Source of the DNA: Bacteroidota bacterium | GTDB taxonomy: Bacteria; Bacteroidota; Ignavibacteria; Palsa-1295 | Assembly (NCBI GenBank): GCA_018266755.1 | Contig: JAFDZW010000005.1 | Coordinates: forward strand, 1,155,233 to 1,219,232 | Direction: 5' to 3' | DNA: 64,000 nt | Shown here: piece by piece, positions 37,113 through 47,379 of the stretch | Numbering within the stretch: the stretch's first letter is position 1 | Layout: every line of letters begins with the position of its first letter | Notes under the pieces: generated by a model | The model's database searches: none | What the model was told of the DNA's origin: nothing | What the model saw: only the letters and a program-made list of their open reading frames with translations | Translations under genes and position numbers: made by a program

Positions 37113-38258
37113 ATGGAAACCGTCACGCAACCATACTCTCTACGAGGCCTCGTCCTCTATTTTCTGAAGCTCGGCACGATCGGCTTTGGAGGGCCTGTGC
37201 CGCTCGCAGGGTACATGGATCGGGACCTTGTCGAATCGCGCAAGTGGATCACACGCGACGAGTTCATCCGCGGTCTTGCCTTTAGCAAGATGGCGCCCGG
37301 TCCGTTTGCAACGCAACTTGCGATCTACATCGGCTATATTCGCTCGGGTGTGTGGGGTGCGTCGCTTGTTGCGTTCTTTTTTGTGCTGCCGTCGTTTATT
37401 ATTGTCGTCGGCCTTGCCATGCTGTATCAAGCATACGGAGCGATGCACTGGATGGAGGCCACATTCGCAGGCGTGAGTGCCGCCGTTCTCGGCGTAATCG
37501 CCCGATCGACCTACAAACTCACGCAGACTGCGGTCGGCAACGATAAAATGATGTGGGGCATCTACATCGTAGCCGCCGTTGCGGCGGTGTTGATGGAGAA
37601 CGAACCTATCTGGCTTTTGCTTGCGGCGGGAGTATTCATGATGCTCTGGACCATGCGCATGAGTCCGAAGCAGATCGGAGCGAAGCTCCTTTCGTTCAAT
37701 CCGATGGCGCTCATGCTTGCGGCCACATCGTTGCCGCCAACCGCGGGTTTTGTCGAGCTCTTCTGGTATTTCGCACAAGCCGGCACGGTGGTGTTCGGCT
37801 CGGGTATGGCGATCGTGCCGTTCCTCTACGGAGGTGTCGTCCAAGGCCATCACTGGCTCACGCAGCGGCAATTCTTGGATGCTGTGGCGGTGTCGATGAT
37901 CTCGCCGGGGCCGCTCGTGATCACGACAGCATTCATCGGCTACCTAATCTCCGGCATGCCAGGGGCATTCGCTGCGGCGCTCGGTGTCTTTCTGCCGGTG
38001 TATCTCTTCGTCGTGATCCTTACGCCGCTCTATGAGCGGCTCGCGAAGAATGCTCCGTTCCAGGCATTCATCAAAGGGGTGACCGCTGCCGCAACTGGCG
38101 CCATTGCCTCAGCAATCATCAATCTTGCACGTCATTCTTCGATGGGCCCGATCGAGATCACCTTCGCCCTCGTCGCGCTCGTGCTCACGTTCAAATGGAA
38201 GATCCCCGAACCGGTCATCATCCTCGCTGCGGGGCTACTGGGGATACTGCTACTGTAG
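37113..38258 (+). CDS. chrA: Chromate transporter ChrA family protein
   Basis: 381 residues from ATG 37113. Two homologous CHR halves: the first opens FLKLGTIGFGGPVPLAGYMD, the second FWYFAQAGTVVFGSGMAIVP. About ten membrane helices; MAPGPFATQLA and ISPGPLVITTA are the paired PGP motifs. Characterised members export chromate, though many paralogues have unknown substrates. No chrB-type regulator is nearby. Confidence 0.9.
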   Translation: METVTQPYSLRGLVLYFLKLGTIGFGGPVPLAGYMDRDLVESRKWITRDEFIRGLAFSKMAPGPFATQLAIYIGYIRSGVWGASLVAFFFVLPSFIIVVGLAMLYQAYGAMHWMEATFAGVSAAVLGVIARSTYKLTQTAVGNDKMMWGIYIVAAVAAVLMENEPIWLLLAAGVFMMLWTMRMSPKQIGAKLLSFNPMALMLAATSLPPTAGFVELFWYFAQAGTVVFGSGMAIVPFLYGGVVQGHHWLTQRQFLDAVAVSMISPGPLVITTAFIGYLISGMPGAFAAALGVFLPVYLFVVILTPLYERLAKNAPFQAFIKGVTAAATGAIASAIINLARHSSMGPIEITFALVALVLTFKWKIPEPVIILAAGLLGILLL

Positions 38259-38277
38259 TCGACGGACAATGTTGCGT

Positions 38278-38520
38278 CTACTCGAAGAGTCGCCGGCTCA
38301 ACTCATCTCGAGACAACTTGAAATGTTGTGCCACATCATTGAGGATTCCCATCAGCGTTCCCAACTTCAGAGGATCATGTAACGGTATCGCAATGTGGTG
38401 CTCACCGTGCTCGGAAGTCGTCAGCATCAGGTGACTTCCTCGCTGCCTCACGACGACATACCCCAATTCGCGAAGCGCTTTCGCAAGATCCGTGCCGGAT
38501 AGATCACGCGGCAGCTTCAT
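38278..38520 (-). CDS. hicA: HicA family toxin (mRNA interferase)
   Basis: 80 residues from ATG 38520, which overlaps the hicB stop by four bases. A double-stranded RNA-binding-like fold: LSGTDLAKALRELGYVVVRQ, then the catalytic His in GSH (H30), and IPLHDPLKLGTLMGILNDV. Such toxins cleave mRNA when freed from HicB. Second gene of the pair. Confidence 0.88.
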   Translation of the reverse strand: MKLPRDLSGTDLAKALRELGYVVVRQRGSHLMLTTSEHGEHHIAIPLHDPLKLGTLMGILNDVAQHFKLSRDELSRRLFE

Positions 38521-38723
38521 GCGTCGAGCACTTCTTCCCGAACGAAGTGGAGCCTGATTATCTTGGGCGCATTCGCATCCCCGTAGAAGCACTCCACTGC
38601 CTCTCGGACATTCCGTCGAAGCTCCTCAAGAGAATCGGCTTGGGTAAAGATAGACTCCCCCAAAGCACGAGCATTGTAGCCGCCTTCAACGGCATCCTCG
38701 ACCAAAAATATGATCTCATTCAT
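38517..38723 (-). CDS. hicB: Short HicB family antitoxin
   Basis: 68 residues. The partial RNase H-like fold of HicB is recognisable: FLVEDAVEGGYNARALGE, then SLEELRRNVREAVECFYGD. It lacks the C-terminal DNA-binding domain seen in longer HicB proteins, so autoregulation may differ. Antitoxin before toxin is the reverse of E. coli hicAB. Confidence 0.85.
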   Translation of the reverse strand: MNEIIFLVEDAVEGGYNARALGESIFTQADSLEELRRNVREAVECFYGDANAPKIIRLHFVREEVLDA

Positions 38724-38773
38724 ACCTGATTCAACAGCGACGGAACATGATGGTTCACTTGCGGCCAGCCTCC

Positions 38774-41326
38774 TTACACCTCCGGATTCACCCGATGAAA
38801 CACCTTCAATAACTCAAACCACAAAATGCTCACGAAGCCTGCGCCGACGCAAAAGATGAGGTCGTCGGGGTGCAGCGTGTGGAAATGGAAGAGGCGTTGG
38901 AGAAACGGCACGTAGAGCACCAGCGCGAGCAGGACGAGTGTACCGCCGATCACACCGGCAAGCGCCTTGTTCTTTCGCTTAAAGAGCTTCGAGATCGGCG
39001 CCGACCACGAACGGTTCGTGAGGATCAGACACAGGTTGCTGAACACCACCGTCGCGAACGCGAGGCTCCGGGCCTCCAGCTCTCCCCTTCCTTGCGAGAG
39101 AACGTACGCGTAGATACCGAATACGAGGATCACCGATACAGCGCCCTGCAACAGGCTTAACGAGATCATGCGTCGGCTAAAGAGCCGCGCCTTCGGCGGT
39201 CGTGGTTTTCGCTTCATCACATCGTCTTCTTCCGGCTCCGCTTCGAAGGCGATCGTGCAGGCGGGATCGATGATGAGCTCGAGGAAAATGATGTGCACCG
39301 GGAACAGGCCGACGGGCATCCCGAAGAGCAACGGCAGCAGCGTCATGCCGGCCGTCGGCACATGGATCGCGAAAATGTATGCGATCGCTTTCTTCAAATT
39401 ATCGAAGATGCGGCGGCCGTTGCGTATGGCTTCGACGATGCTGGCAAAGTCGTCATCGAGCAACACGAGCGACGAAGCTTCGCGCGCGACGTCAGTCCCG
39501 CGGCCGCCCATCGCAATGCCAACGTTCGCGGCGCGCAGCGCAGGTGCATCGTTCACGCCGTCGCCCGTCATCGCAACGACCTCGCCCCGCGCTTTGAGCG
39601 CACGAACGATCTTCAGCTTCTGCTCCGGCATCACGCGCGCAAAGACAGAGGTCGTGCCGATACGTGTTGAAAGCGTTTCGTCGCTCATCGCGTCGAGTTC
39701 ACTACCGGTGATGACCGACTCTGCATCGTGCATGCCGATCTGCTTGCCGATCGCCGTTGCCGTCGCGGGGTAATCACCCGTGATCATCACGACTCGAACT
39801 CCCGCACTGTAACACTCGGCGAGCGCCGCCGCGGCGCTTGCTTTCGGAGGATCGTAGAGCCCGACGAAACCGACAAAATCGAACGAGAGCATCCGCGGAC
39901 TCTCGGGCGCTTCGGCCGAATGCGAGCCTCGTGCGACGGCAAGCACACGCAACCCTTCGCTCGCCATCTCCGCTGCGATCGCATGCAATCGCTCGAGCTC
40001 CGCACCTTGCGCGCCGCAGAGCTCCGCCACCGCTTCGAGTGCACCTTTAACAGCGACAACGCGTCCATCGCCAGTGACATCCGTCTTCCAGATATTTGTC
40101 ACCGCGAGAAGCGACGGATCGAGCGGATACTCTTTTTCGAGCGTCCACTCTGCGCCGGGATACGATTCCTTCTCGAAGTGCTCGCCGCCGAGCGAATGGA
40201 TGGCGATCTCCATCGGATCGAACGGGTCACGCGGACTTGCGAGAATCGCGCATTCGGCAAGCATGCGAAGGTCACCGCCGAGATGCGATGCGGGTTCGCC
40301 AACGATATAGCGTTCGTTGTTCGCCAGACGAAGTTCGCGCACGACCATTCGGTTCTCCGTCAGCGTACCCGTCTTATCGACGCACAGCACCGTCGTTGCG
40401 CCGAGCGTTTCGAGAACAGGCATGCGGCGCGTGAGCACGCGCTTTTGTGTCATGCGCCACGCGCCGAGCGCGAGGAAGATCGTCAGCACAACGGGAAATT
40501 CTTCCGGCACCATCGCCATCGCGAGGCTCAGCCCAGAGAGCAGACCACCCAGCCAGTTGCCGCGCGAAAGCGCGAAGACGACCGTCACGGCCAGACACAG
40601 TACCAACCCTGCGACCGCCATTACGCGGACAATGCGCCGGATCTCGCCCTGCAGCTTCGTGCTTTCCTGCTCGATCGCTTTGAGGTGCGTGCCGATCTTC
40701 CCGATCTCCGTGCGTTCGCCGGTGGCAAGGACTTCGACGATCGCGCGGCCTTTTGTAACAAGCGTACCGCTATAGACGAACGGATGATTCTCCCCGCCCG
40801 GTCGCAACAGAGCGGTGCTGCGGTCCCATTCCGCTTTGCTCACTGCGACCGATTCGCCGGTGAGCAACGACTCGTCAACCTGCAGCGATGCGCACTCGAG
40901 CACACCGCCATCGGCCGGCACGCGGTCGCCTTCGGCAAGGACGACCACATCGCCGCGAACAACATCGCGCCCGGCGATGCGCTTGCGAATACCATCACGA
41001 ATGACGAGTGCACGAGGGCTCGAGAGATCGCGCAATGCTTCGAGTGCGCGTTCGGTCCGCCGCTCTTGAACGAAGGTGATACCGATGATCAATAGCGCCG
41101 ACCCGAGCAGAATGAGCGCCTCTTGAATGTCGGCAAGTACGAGATAGATAACGGCGCAGCCGAGCAACAGCAGGAGCATTGGCTCCGAGAGGACTGCAAG
41201 AACCGTCTGCAGCACCGAGTGCTTCTTCGCCGAGGGTAGCTCATTAGGCCCTTCCTCGCGCAAGCGCCGCGCAGCTTCCGCTTCGCCGAGACCATCAAAC
41301 CTCACCACAGGTTCGCTGCTGCCCAT
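38774..41326 (-). CDS. Cation-transporting P-type ATPase (P2 class)
   Basis: 850 residues, full length. Actuator motif LLTGES (about 154-159), the helix 4 segment VPEEFPVVLTI, phosphorylation site DKTGTLTENRM with D317, and the hinge TGDGVNDAPAL are intact. The N-terminal cation-ATPase domain (GLGEAEAARRLREEGPNELP) and six C-terminal helices place it near the calcium (SERCA/PMR1) group. PEEFP replaces PEGLP, so the ion cannot be fixed by eye. A TAGTTTTG element lies five bases before the start, suggesting a very short leader. Confidence 0.92.
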   Translation of the reverse strand: MGSSEPVVRFDGLGEAEAARRLREEGPNELPSAKKHSVLQTVLAVLSEPMLLLLLGCAVIYLVLADIQEALILLGSALLIIGITFVQERRTERALEALRDLSSPRALVIRDGIRKRIAGRDVVRGDVVVLAEGDRVPADGGVLECASLQVDESLLTGESVAVSKAEWDRSTALLRPGGENHPFVYSGTLVTKGRAIVEVLATGERTEIGKIGTHLKAIEQESTKLQGEIRRIVRVMAVAGLVLCLAVTVVFALSRGNWLGGLLSGLSLAMAMVPEEFPVVLTIFLALGAWRMTQKRVLTRRMPVLETLGATTVLCVDKTGTLTENRMVVRELRLANNERYIVGEPASHLGGDLRMLAECAILASPRDPFDPMEIAIHSLGGEHFEKESYPGAEWTLEKEYPLDPSLLAVTNIWKTDVTGDGRVVAVKGALEAVAELCGAQGAELERLHAIAAEMASEGLRVLAVARGSHSAEAPESPRMLSFDFVGFVGLYDPPKASAAAALAECYSAGVRVVMITGDYPATATAIGKQIGMHDAESVITGSELDAMSDETLSTRIGTTSVFARVMPEQKLKIVRALKARGEVVAMTGDGVNDAPALRAANVGIAMGGRGTDVAREASSLVLLDDDFASIVEAIRNGRRIFDNLKKAIAYIFAIHVPTAGMTLLPLLFGMPVGLFPVHIIFLELIIDPACTIAFEAEPEEDDVMKRKPRPPKARLFSRRMISLSLLQGAVSVILVFGIYAYVLSQGRGELEARSLAFATVVFSNLCLILTNRSWSAPISKLFKRKNKALAGVIGGTLVLLALVLYVPFLQRLFHFHTLHPDDLIFCVGAGFVSILWFELLKVFHRVNPEV

Positions 41327-41330
41327 GGTG

Positions 41331-41338
41331 CAAAACTA
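41331..41338 (-). promoter_or_regulatory. Bacteroidota-type -7 element close to the ATPase start
   Basis: TAGTTTTG on the minus strand, four bases before the ATG. If used, the transcript would start at or near the start codon (leaderless). No -33 TTG at the best spacing. Confidence 0.3.
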
Positions 41339-41374
41339 CGCAAAATGGATTACACCGACCTCGGTTGAGTGCAA

Positions 41375-43462
41375 CTACTTGCTAACGATAACGGGAGCAC
41401 TCGACTGCCTATTTCCGAAACTCAAGACGCACTGATATGTACCGGCACGCAAAACCGACAGATCGAGCGGTATCTCATGAACACCAGCCTCGAGGCTGCC
41501 TTGAAACACCTGCTGCACCGTGCGGCCCAACACATCGACCAACTCGATCCGGACCTGGCCCGATTCCGGCAGCCCAAACGTGATCATACCGTTCGTTGCA
41601 ACAGGGTTCGGGACAACGCTGATGCGACCTATGTCAGCAGCTACATCTACATTCTTGGGTACGTCAGCGATCCCAAGTTCGGAGAGATCGCGATACCAGA
41701 TCCCTGCTCCTGCGGTTGCGGCGAATAACCGCATGCCATCTGTGGTGAGTTGAATCACCTCGGCATCGAGCAGTCCTTCCGATACCCTCTCAAAACTTGA
41801 CCCACCATCGTAGCTCACATACACAGAACTCCCGCCGGCGAGCGCGATTGCATTCCCGACAGGGAGAATACTATAATATTCCTGAAATGGTGGCGCGAAG
41901 GTGATCGTCTGCCACGAGCGCCCCTCGTCTGTGCTTCGCACGGCAGCATCACTGGTCGTTGCGAAGAGCGCGCCATCTGTCTGGGATAGTGACGTGACTG
42001 GCTGCGTTGGCAATGAATCAGCGAAGGGCCATTCATTACCCCCATCGGTCGAGTAGTGCAGCCCATCCGATGCGCCAACCCATAACCTGCCGCCGCGGCT
42101 AACGAACTCGGTCTTCATACCGCCAATATCAGGGAAGCGCGGACTCCAGACCACCCCGCCGTCTGAAGAGTAACTCGTAGTGTACCCCTCACCGATATAC
42201 CATCTGGAGCCAAGCCTGGTGAGTACTTCAACCGAACCCGGCGAGTTGATCGTCGTCCAGTTCTCCCCCAAGTCGGTCGTTCGACCGATCGAAGTATTGC
42301 CGACCACGTACAAGACCGAATCTTCAACATGAAACCCATTCGCGCCCGCATAGGTACTATCGCCGACCGTCACCCAATGCTGACCAAGATCGAAGGTACG
42401 TCGCACCGGCGAACGGTCCGATGCCGCAACGAAGAGCGCCGAGCGACAAATTGCCATGCGCTTGACCTGTGACAATCCGATACCTACGTTCCGTTCTGCC
42501 CACGTCAAGCCTCCATCGGTCGAGCGAAGCACGGCCGAACGTTGATCGCCGGCCCACAGCATACTTCCCTGATGATACAGCACATTCGGAATCAGCCTTG
42601 ACTGAGGCACATCGAGCCATGTCGAGCCGCCGTCAGTTGACCGGAAGCAACCGTACTCCGTACTGAGAAGGATATCGTCCCCATTCGCGACGAAGGCTGT
42701 TGCGCCCGTGGGCCCGTTCGGGACTGCAAGATCGTTCCACGTCTGTCCTGCATCGAGCGAACGGAGAATACTGAATGAACGTCCATCTTCATTCGTCCCG
42801 AAAGCATAAACGGTCGTGCCATCGACGAAAAAGGAGAACGGGTAGGCAAGAGCGCGAGCGGGTGGCCACGGCTTGAAAGTATTTCCCGTATCCATTGACA
42901 TCCATATTTGGTCACGAGCATACCACAACACCGTCGTGCCGATTGCTGCTACCGTGAAGGCCGGGGATGGCGAAAAGCGTCCGGCCGGTGCCGTCCAAGT
43001 ATTGCCTCGATCTGTGGACCGAAAAAATGATCCAGAGAACGAGAGACCGTAGACGATCGAGCCCGCCGATGCCAATGAGGATATACCTGTCAAGTCCTCG
43101 CTCGCGGTCATCCCATTCGATCGAACTGCAGAGCCATTTCTTACCCAAGTCCGTCCACGATCGTCAGACAGATACAAACCCACAGGCGTTGCGGCCAGCA
43201 AGCGACTTCCCGAGACCACCATCGAGCGGACCACACCCGAACCCAAGCCGTAGGTCACCGACTCCCATGATGCACCTGCATTAGTAGATCGGAAAATCCC
43301 TCCGCCATTATCCCCGCGAACGAATACGGTGTCCTCGATCGAAACGATCTGAGTGATGTTGCCGCCATACAAACCGGGGAGTTGTTTCCACTGGGCATGC
43401 AGCGTTGAGACCAACGCAAGACAAATCGATGTGACCGCAAGACTGCGAAGCGTGTGATTCAT
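41375..43462 (-). CDS. Asp-box beta-propeller T9SS protein (tandem copy 1)
   Basis: 695 residues from ATG 43462 (signal peptide LAVTSICLALVSTLHAQ). At least twelve Asp-box-like motifs along the chain (STNAGASWE, SDDRGRTWV, STDRGNTWT, SLDAGQTWN, STDGGLTWA, STDEGRSWQ and others) indicate one or two beta-propellers of the sortilin/YCF48 type. The C-terminus (SVVPNPVATNGMITF ... VLRAGTYQCVL) is a T9SS sorting domain. Same strand and architecture as the next gene upstream, 279 bases away. Ligand unknown. Confidence 0.85.
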   Translation of the reverse strand: MNHTLRSLAVTSICLALVSTLHAQWKQLPGLYGGNITQIVSIEDTVFVRGDNGGGIFRSTNAGASWESVTYGLGSGVVRSMVVSGSRLLAATPVGLYLSDDRGRTWVRNGSAVRSNGMTASEDLTGISSLASAGSIVYGLSFSGSFFRSTDRGNTWTAPAGRFSPSPAFTVAAIGTTVLWYARDQIWMSMDTGNTFKPWPPARALAYPFSFFVDGTTVYAFGTNEDGRSFSILRSLDAGQTWNDLAVPNGPTGATAFVANGDDILLSTEYGCFRSTDGGSTWLDVPQSRLIPNVLYHQGSMLWAGDQRSAVLRSTDGGLTWAERNVGIGLSQVKRMAICRSALFVAASDRSPVRRTFDLGQHWVTVGDSTYAGANGFHVEDSVLYVVGNTSIGRTTDLGENWTTINSPGSVEVLTRLGSRWYIGEGYTTSYSSDGGVVWSPRFPDIGGMKTEFVSRGGRLWVGASDGLHYSTDGGNEWPFADSLPTQPVTSLSQTDGALFATTSDAAVRSTDEGRSWQTITFAPPFQEYYSILPVGNAIALAGGSSVYVSYDGGSSFERVSEGLLDAEVIQLTTDGMRLFAATAGAGIWYRDLSELGIADVPKNVDVAADIGRISVVPNPVATNGMITFGLPESGQVRIELVDVLGRTVQQVFQGSLEAGVHEIPLDLSVLRAGTYQCVLSFGNRQSSAPVIVSK

Positions 43463-43741
43463 AGCATACAAAATGTTCGATTTTGGGCAACCACCTCTCA
43501 CAATAATTAGTGCCAATACACCGCCCCCGCCGAATTGCTACCGGCCTACCTCGACAATAACATTTGTGTATCAATACCCGTCGTGATGGTGAAGCCAGGG
43601 ACACCGAACAGGAACGTACGATGGGACGATTATACGACAACTCAACACCATCTCATTCTCTGCTGAGTCTTGAGAACGCCTGCTCATCGTTCATTCAGGA
43701 TTTTCAATAATAAACAATGAGTGCTGTCAGTCGGAATGAGA

Positions 43742-45760
43742 TCACTCTCGCACGATCATCTTCGTCGTAGTAGAGCGTTGAGTCACGATCCGAGCATAAT
43801 ACACCCCCGAACTCAGGTTCGACAGATCGAGTGTTGCGTCGCTGCCATACACATTCGGAATGTCCATCACTTGTTTGCCAAGGACGTTCATGATGGAAAT
43901 GCGTTCGATGTCATCCGGTGCATTGTGAATCGTGATTGTGCCTGCTGTGGGGTTGGGAAATAACACAACGCTCTCCATACGAATCGGCGGCGGTACGGAA
44001 GACAAATCCGAAATTGGGCGGCGCCAGACACCTTGCCCCTGAGTTCCGGCAAAGATATATCTCTCGTTGATCGAAAGGCATGTGACTGTATCGGTACCAA
44101 GTCCGATATTCCAGTTGCCCCAACTGACGCCGCCATTCGTCGACCGAAATACCCCGCGTTCGGTTGCGACAACTACTCCGGCTACGTTCGCAGCGAGAAC
44201 ATTCAAACCTGCATTCGGGAGCCCGTTATGAGCATCACTCCATGTTGTTCCACCATCGGTAGAACGATACATACCTGTTCCATTTGTTGCAACGATCACA
44301 GATCCGCTCATTGCCATCGTATACTGTGGGGAGTCTGGAAGTCCCAAGACGTTCGTCCATGAGTTTCCAAGATCTGTCGAACGAAGAACGTGATTCAAAC
44401 TATCGGTGCCAATCAAAAGTGAATCATAGCCGAAGTCCGGGTAGATACCCGCCGGTGCTAACGACCAGGTTTGTCCGCTATCGGACGAAAAATTTACCCC
44501 ATAGTGCGGACTGACATACACCAATATAGTACCACTACTTCGGACGATGTTCTCGCCCTGCCAACCTAAGAAGTCATATGCTCCGCTGCCAGCGAGGATA
44601 TGGAGGCCGTCCCAGAGAGAACCTCCGAACACATTCCGACCCATGGCAGCAAGCGTCATGATGCCGGATGTACCTTCCGCTTCCCAAGTCAACCCGTCAT
44701 CGGATGAGGTAAACAGCCCGTCCGGGGCGTAATTCCAGCTCCTCAACGTAGCAAAGAGCACGGAACTGGTCGACGCGACACTATAGATGAGGGTATTTGC
44801 TGGACCAACACCACTCCATGATACACCTTGGTCAGTTGTACGAAACAAACCACGCCCATTCGTGACAATGATCAGCGCTTCGGAAGTTGATATAAGCCCG
44901 TAACCATAAGTATCATTTTGTAGTATCGGGGGAAAACGAGTTGCAATCCAATGAACTCCTTGGTCGGTCGATCTATACAAACCGTCATAAGATACCGTGA
45001 ATAGATCAGAGCCTGAGACACTCATTTCGGTAATCGCCATCGATACGTCAGGTACTACATGTACCCAGGTTTTCCCACTATCTGAAGAGCGAAGGATGAA
45101 CCTATCTGTGGTGGTCGTGGCAAACAAAATCGAGCCCATCGATGAGACATGATTGACATGGCACGTATCCACTTGTATCCAGGTGGCTCCGCTGTCGATC
45201 GATCGAAAAATGCCGGACTCTGTTGTCGCTAACAAGTAGGCTCCGTTACCGAGAATCTGCCAGACATTGTCATTAGGCGTTTCGGGACCAGGTACCAGGC
45301 GAGTCCAACTCACTCCGAGGTCCGTCGATGCATAGATCCCTTCGTCAGGGCAGACATACAGCGTACTACCAACTGCAAATAGTGCTGACGTGTTTCTCGT
45401 GAACATATAGACTGGTAGATTCGCGTTCATTGGGGTCCATGTTGCGCCATTGTCCGTTGAACGATTAACACCGTTCGCATTTGTCGCAAACAGGTCGTTG
45501 CCGAGAATAGCCAACGAAGTAATCATTGTGTCTTTTAACCCATTGCCAGTCGATGACCAAGTTACTCCGTCATCCGTTGACACAAAGAGGCCATCGTTAT
45601 AAGAACCCGCAAAGATCGTCATTCCATTCTTAGTCGCAAAGGCCGAGAGCGAGGCTTCCGACGGGCCCGATGTTTGTACCCACTGGGCATGCCCATCCAT
45701 AGATCCGGTGACACACACCGAAGTACAAACCAACGCAAGACGCAGCAGAGACTTAAACAT
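43742..45760 (-). CDS. Asp-box beta-propeller T9SS protein (tandem copy 2)
   Basis: 672 residues; signal peptide to about residue 25 (LALVCTSVCVTGSMDGHAQ). About a dozen Asp boxes (STDDGVTWS, STDNGATWT, SIDSGATWI, SSDSGKTWV, TTDQGVSWS, STDLGNSWT, STDGGTTWS). T9SS sorting domain at the end (VVLFPNPTAGTITIH ... NLSSGVYYARIV). Built like copy 1 and like the frameshifted gene at 10481, so three members of this surface protein family lie in the window. Confidence 0.87.
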   Translation of the reverse strand: MFKSLLRLALVCTSVCVTGSMDGHAQWVQTSGPSEASLSAFATKNGMTIFAGSYNDGLFVSTDDGVTWSSTGNGLKDTMITSLAILGNDLFATNANGVNRSTDNGATWTPMNANLPVYMFTRNTSALFAVGSTLYVCPDEGIYASTDLGVSWTRLVPGPETPNDNVWQILGNGAYLLATTESGIFRSIDSGATWIQVDTCHVNHVSSMGSILFATTTTDRFILRSSDSGKTWVHVVPDVSMAITEMSVSGSDLFTVSYDGLYRSTDQGVHWIATRFPPILQNDTYGYGLISTSEALIIVTNGRGLFRTTDQGVSWSGVGPANTLIYSVASTSSVLFATLRSWNYAPDGLFTSSDDGLTWEAEGTSGIMTLAAMGRNVFGGSLWDGLHILAGSGAYDFLGWQGENIVRSSGTILVYVSPHYGVNFSSDSGQTWSLAPAGIYPDFGYDSLLIGTDSLNHVLRSTDLGNSWTNVLGLPDSPQYTMAMSGSVIVATNGTGMYRSTDGGTTWSDAHNGLPNAGLNVLAANVAGVVVATERGVFRSTNGGVSWGNWNIGLGTDTVTCLSINERYIFAGTQGQGVWRRPISDLSSVPPPIRMESVVLFPNPTAGTITIHNAPDDIERISIMNVLGKQVMDIPNVYGSDATLDLSNLSSGVYYARIVTQRSTTTKMIVRE

Positions 45761-45928
45761 GGTGTTTCAATTGTGCCTCTTTCCTTCAAACATTCCAACT
45801 GGAATCGAGGAGAGTGTTAGAGCAACTCTTCTGGACGCAGCAGAGTAATTTTCTGGGCCGGATAAGGCCGAGGTATCTACGTTCGTAGGTCGCGATCGAT
45901 ACTCATGAGATTATGCAACCCTCATCCA

Positions 45929-45936
45929 CAAATATA
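45929..45936 (-). promoter_or_regulatory. Bacteroidota-type -7 element (TATATTTG)
   Basis: TATATTTG on the minus strand in the 281-base gap upstream of the Asp-box gene; it implies a leader of about 160 bases. No well-placed -33 TTG. Confidence 0.35.
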
Positions 45937-46041
45937 CCGACGAACCCTGAAATTTCCCCTTACAATTTGGTGAATTCTTGCTCATTATTGAGCTATGCTG
46001 GATAACCCCCTATGTGACAAGGGAATAGAGAATAATCCCTC

Positions 46042-47379
46042 CTACCTCGACAACAGCAGCGACTTATCGATCCCCGTCGTGTCGCCGACGACGCACCAGT
46101 TGAAGTTGCGGTAGTAGATCTTCGCAACGCGCTGGATCTGCTCGGGAGTGACCTTCGAGAGTTTGCTGAACGAGATGAACGCATTGCGCCATGAGCCGGT
46201 GAGGAGCTGAGCCTGTCCGATCGCCACTGCCTGCCCGATGGTCGTTTCCTGTTTGAGGTAATTGCTCGTCGTCCATTTTGCTACGCCGGACTTGATCGCC
46301 GATTCGAGGATCAAATTCTTCTGGAAGAAATCCACATCGTTGAAGAAGATCTTCACTGCGCTATCGACGTAATTGGTCTGGAAGGAAATCTCTTCGACGG
46401 CCGAAAGCCAATCGAGGTCGTCGTTGTTCGGCGCGTATGCGAGGTTCGTCTGGACGCGCAAGTGCTGGAAGAGGAACCCACCGAGGAAATTGCGCAAGCG
46501 AACGTACGCGTAGTAATCCGAATCGCCTTTGTTCGGGATGTGATGATAGCAGAGCACATAATTCGTCGGGAGCTTGCGGTCGATTGGTGGGAAGAATGCG
46601 CCGGGCGAATATGCTTGCGCCGGGATCGGCAGCTTCGGCGGCGTGAACGAGCCCATCGGCAGCGACGTCATGCCGCTCGAACGCATCTTCGCTTCGAGTT
46701 CTTTGCGGCTGACGTTACCGACCACGACGAGTAACATCCGCGACTTTATGACGATCGACTTGTAATAGTCGAGCACATGCGCCGGCGTCTGGGCAGTGAT
46801 CGATTCCGCCGTGACGTGCTTGCCGTACGGGTGATGGTGGAAGAACATCGAATCGAGCACGGCGTGGCTTAGGCGGTCGGGGTCGCTGCTTCGATCGCGC
46901 ACACCGACGAGTGCATTGCGCTGCAGGTTGCGAAACTCGGTGGTATCGACGACAGGATGCGCAAAAATATCGCCGAAGAACTTCCAGGTCGCATCGAAAT
47001 TCTCGCGTGTGCAGCGCATCGAGATTGTCGAGAAATCGCGGCCGTCGTTGCCGCCCATGACCGACCCCATGCGCAACATTTTCCGGCGGTATTGCTGCTT
47101 CGACGTGATCTCGCTGCCGCTCGACGGGACGAGCGCCATCGCGAAGTACTCGCTCGTCGGCAGTTCGTCTTTGCTCATCGCGCTCGTGCCGCCGCGAATG
47201 AAGCAGATCGCGCTCACGGTCGGCGCTTCCGTCGTTTCCCGCAACAGGACATCGATCCCATCGACGGAGAATTCCTGCACGTCGTCGATCGACGTATCGT
47301 CCATGCCGACGGCACGGGGTCTGGTCGGTGCGAGCGCAAGTAACGCGAAGACGAAAAGGGTCAGAACGAATTGCTTCAT
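46042..47379 (-). CDS. M16 family peptidase, non-catalytic partner
   Basis: 445 residues with an N-terminal signal (VLTLFVFALLALAPTRPRA). Two M16 domains by layout, but the HxxEH zinc motif is absent: the corresponding segment reads GTSAMSKDELPTSEYFAMAL. This is typical of the partner subunit in two-gene M16B systems, which helps form the peptide chamber. It overlaps the catalytic subunit by four bases, so translation is coupled. Periplasmic; substrate unknown. Confidence 0.85.
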   Translation of the reverse strand: MKQFVLTLFVFALLALAPTRPRAVGMDDTSIDDVQEFSVDGIDVLLRETTEAPTVSAICFIRGGTSAMSKDELPTSEYFAMALVPSSGSEITSKQQYRRKMLRMGSVMGGNDGRDFSTISMRCTRENFDATWKFFGDIFAHPVVDTTEFRNLQRNALVGVRDRSSDPDRLSHAVLDSMFFHHHPYGKHVTAESITAQTPAHVLDYYKSIVIKSRMLLVVVGNVSRKELEAKMRSSGMTSLPMGSFTPPKLPIPAQAYSPGAFFPPIDRKLPTNYVLCYHHIPNKGDSDYYAYVRLRNFLGGFLFQHLRVQTNLAYAPNNDDLDWLSAVEEISFQTNYVDSAVKIFFNDVDFFQKNLILESAIKSGVAKWTTSNYLKQETTIGQAVAIGQAQLLTGSWRNAFISFSKLSKVTPEQIQRVAKIYYRNFNWCVVGDTTGIDKSLLLSR

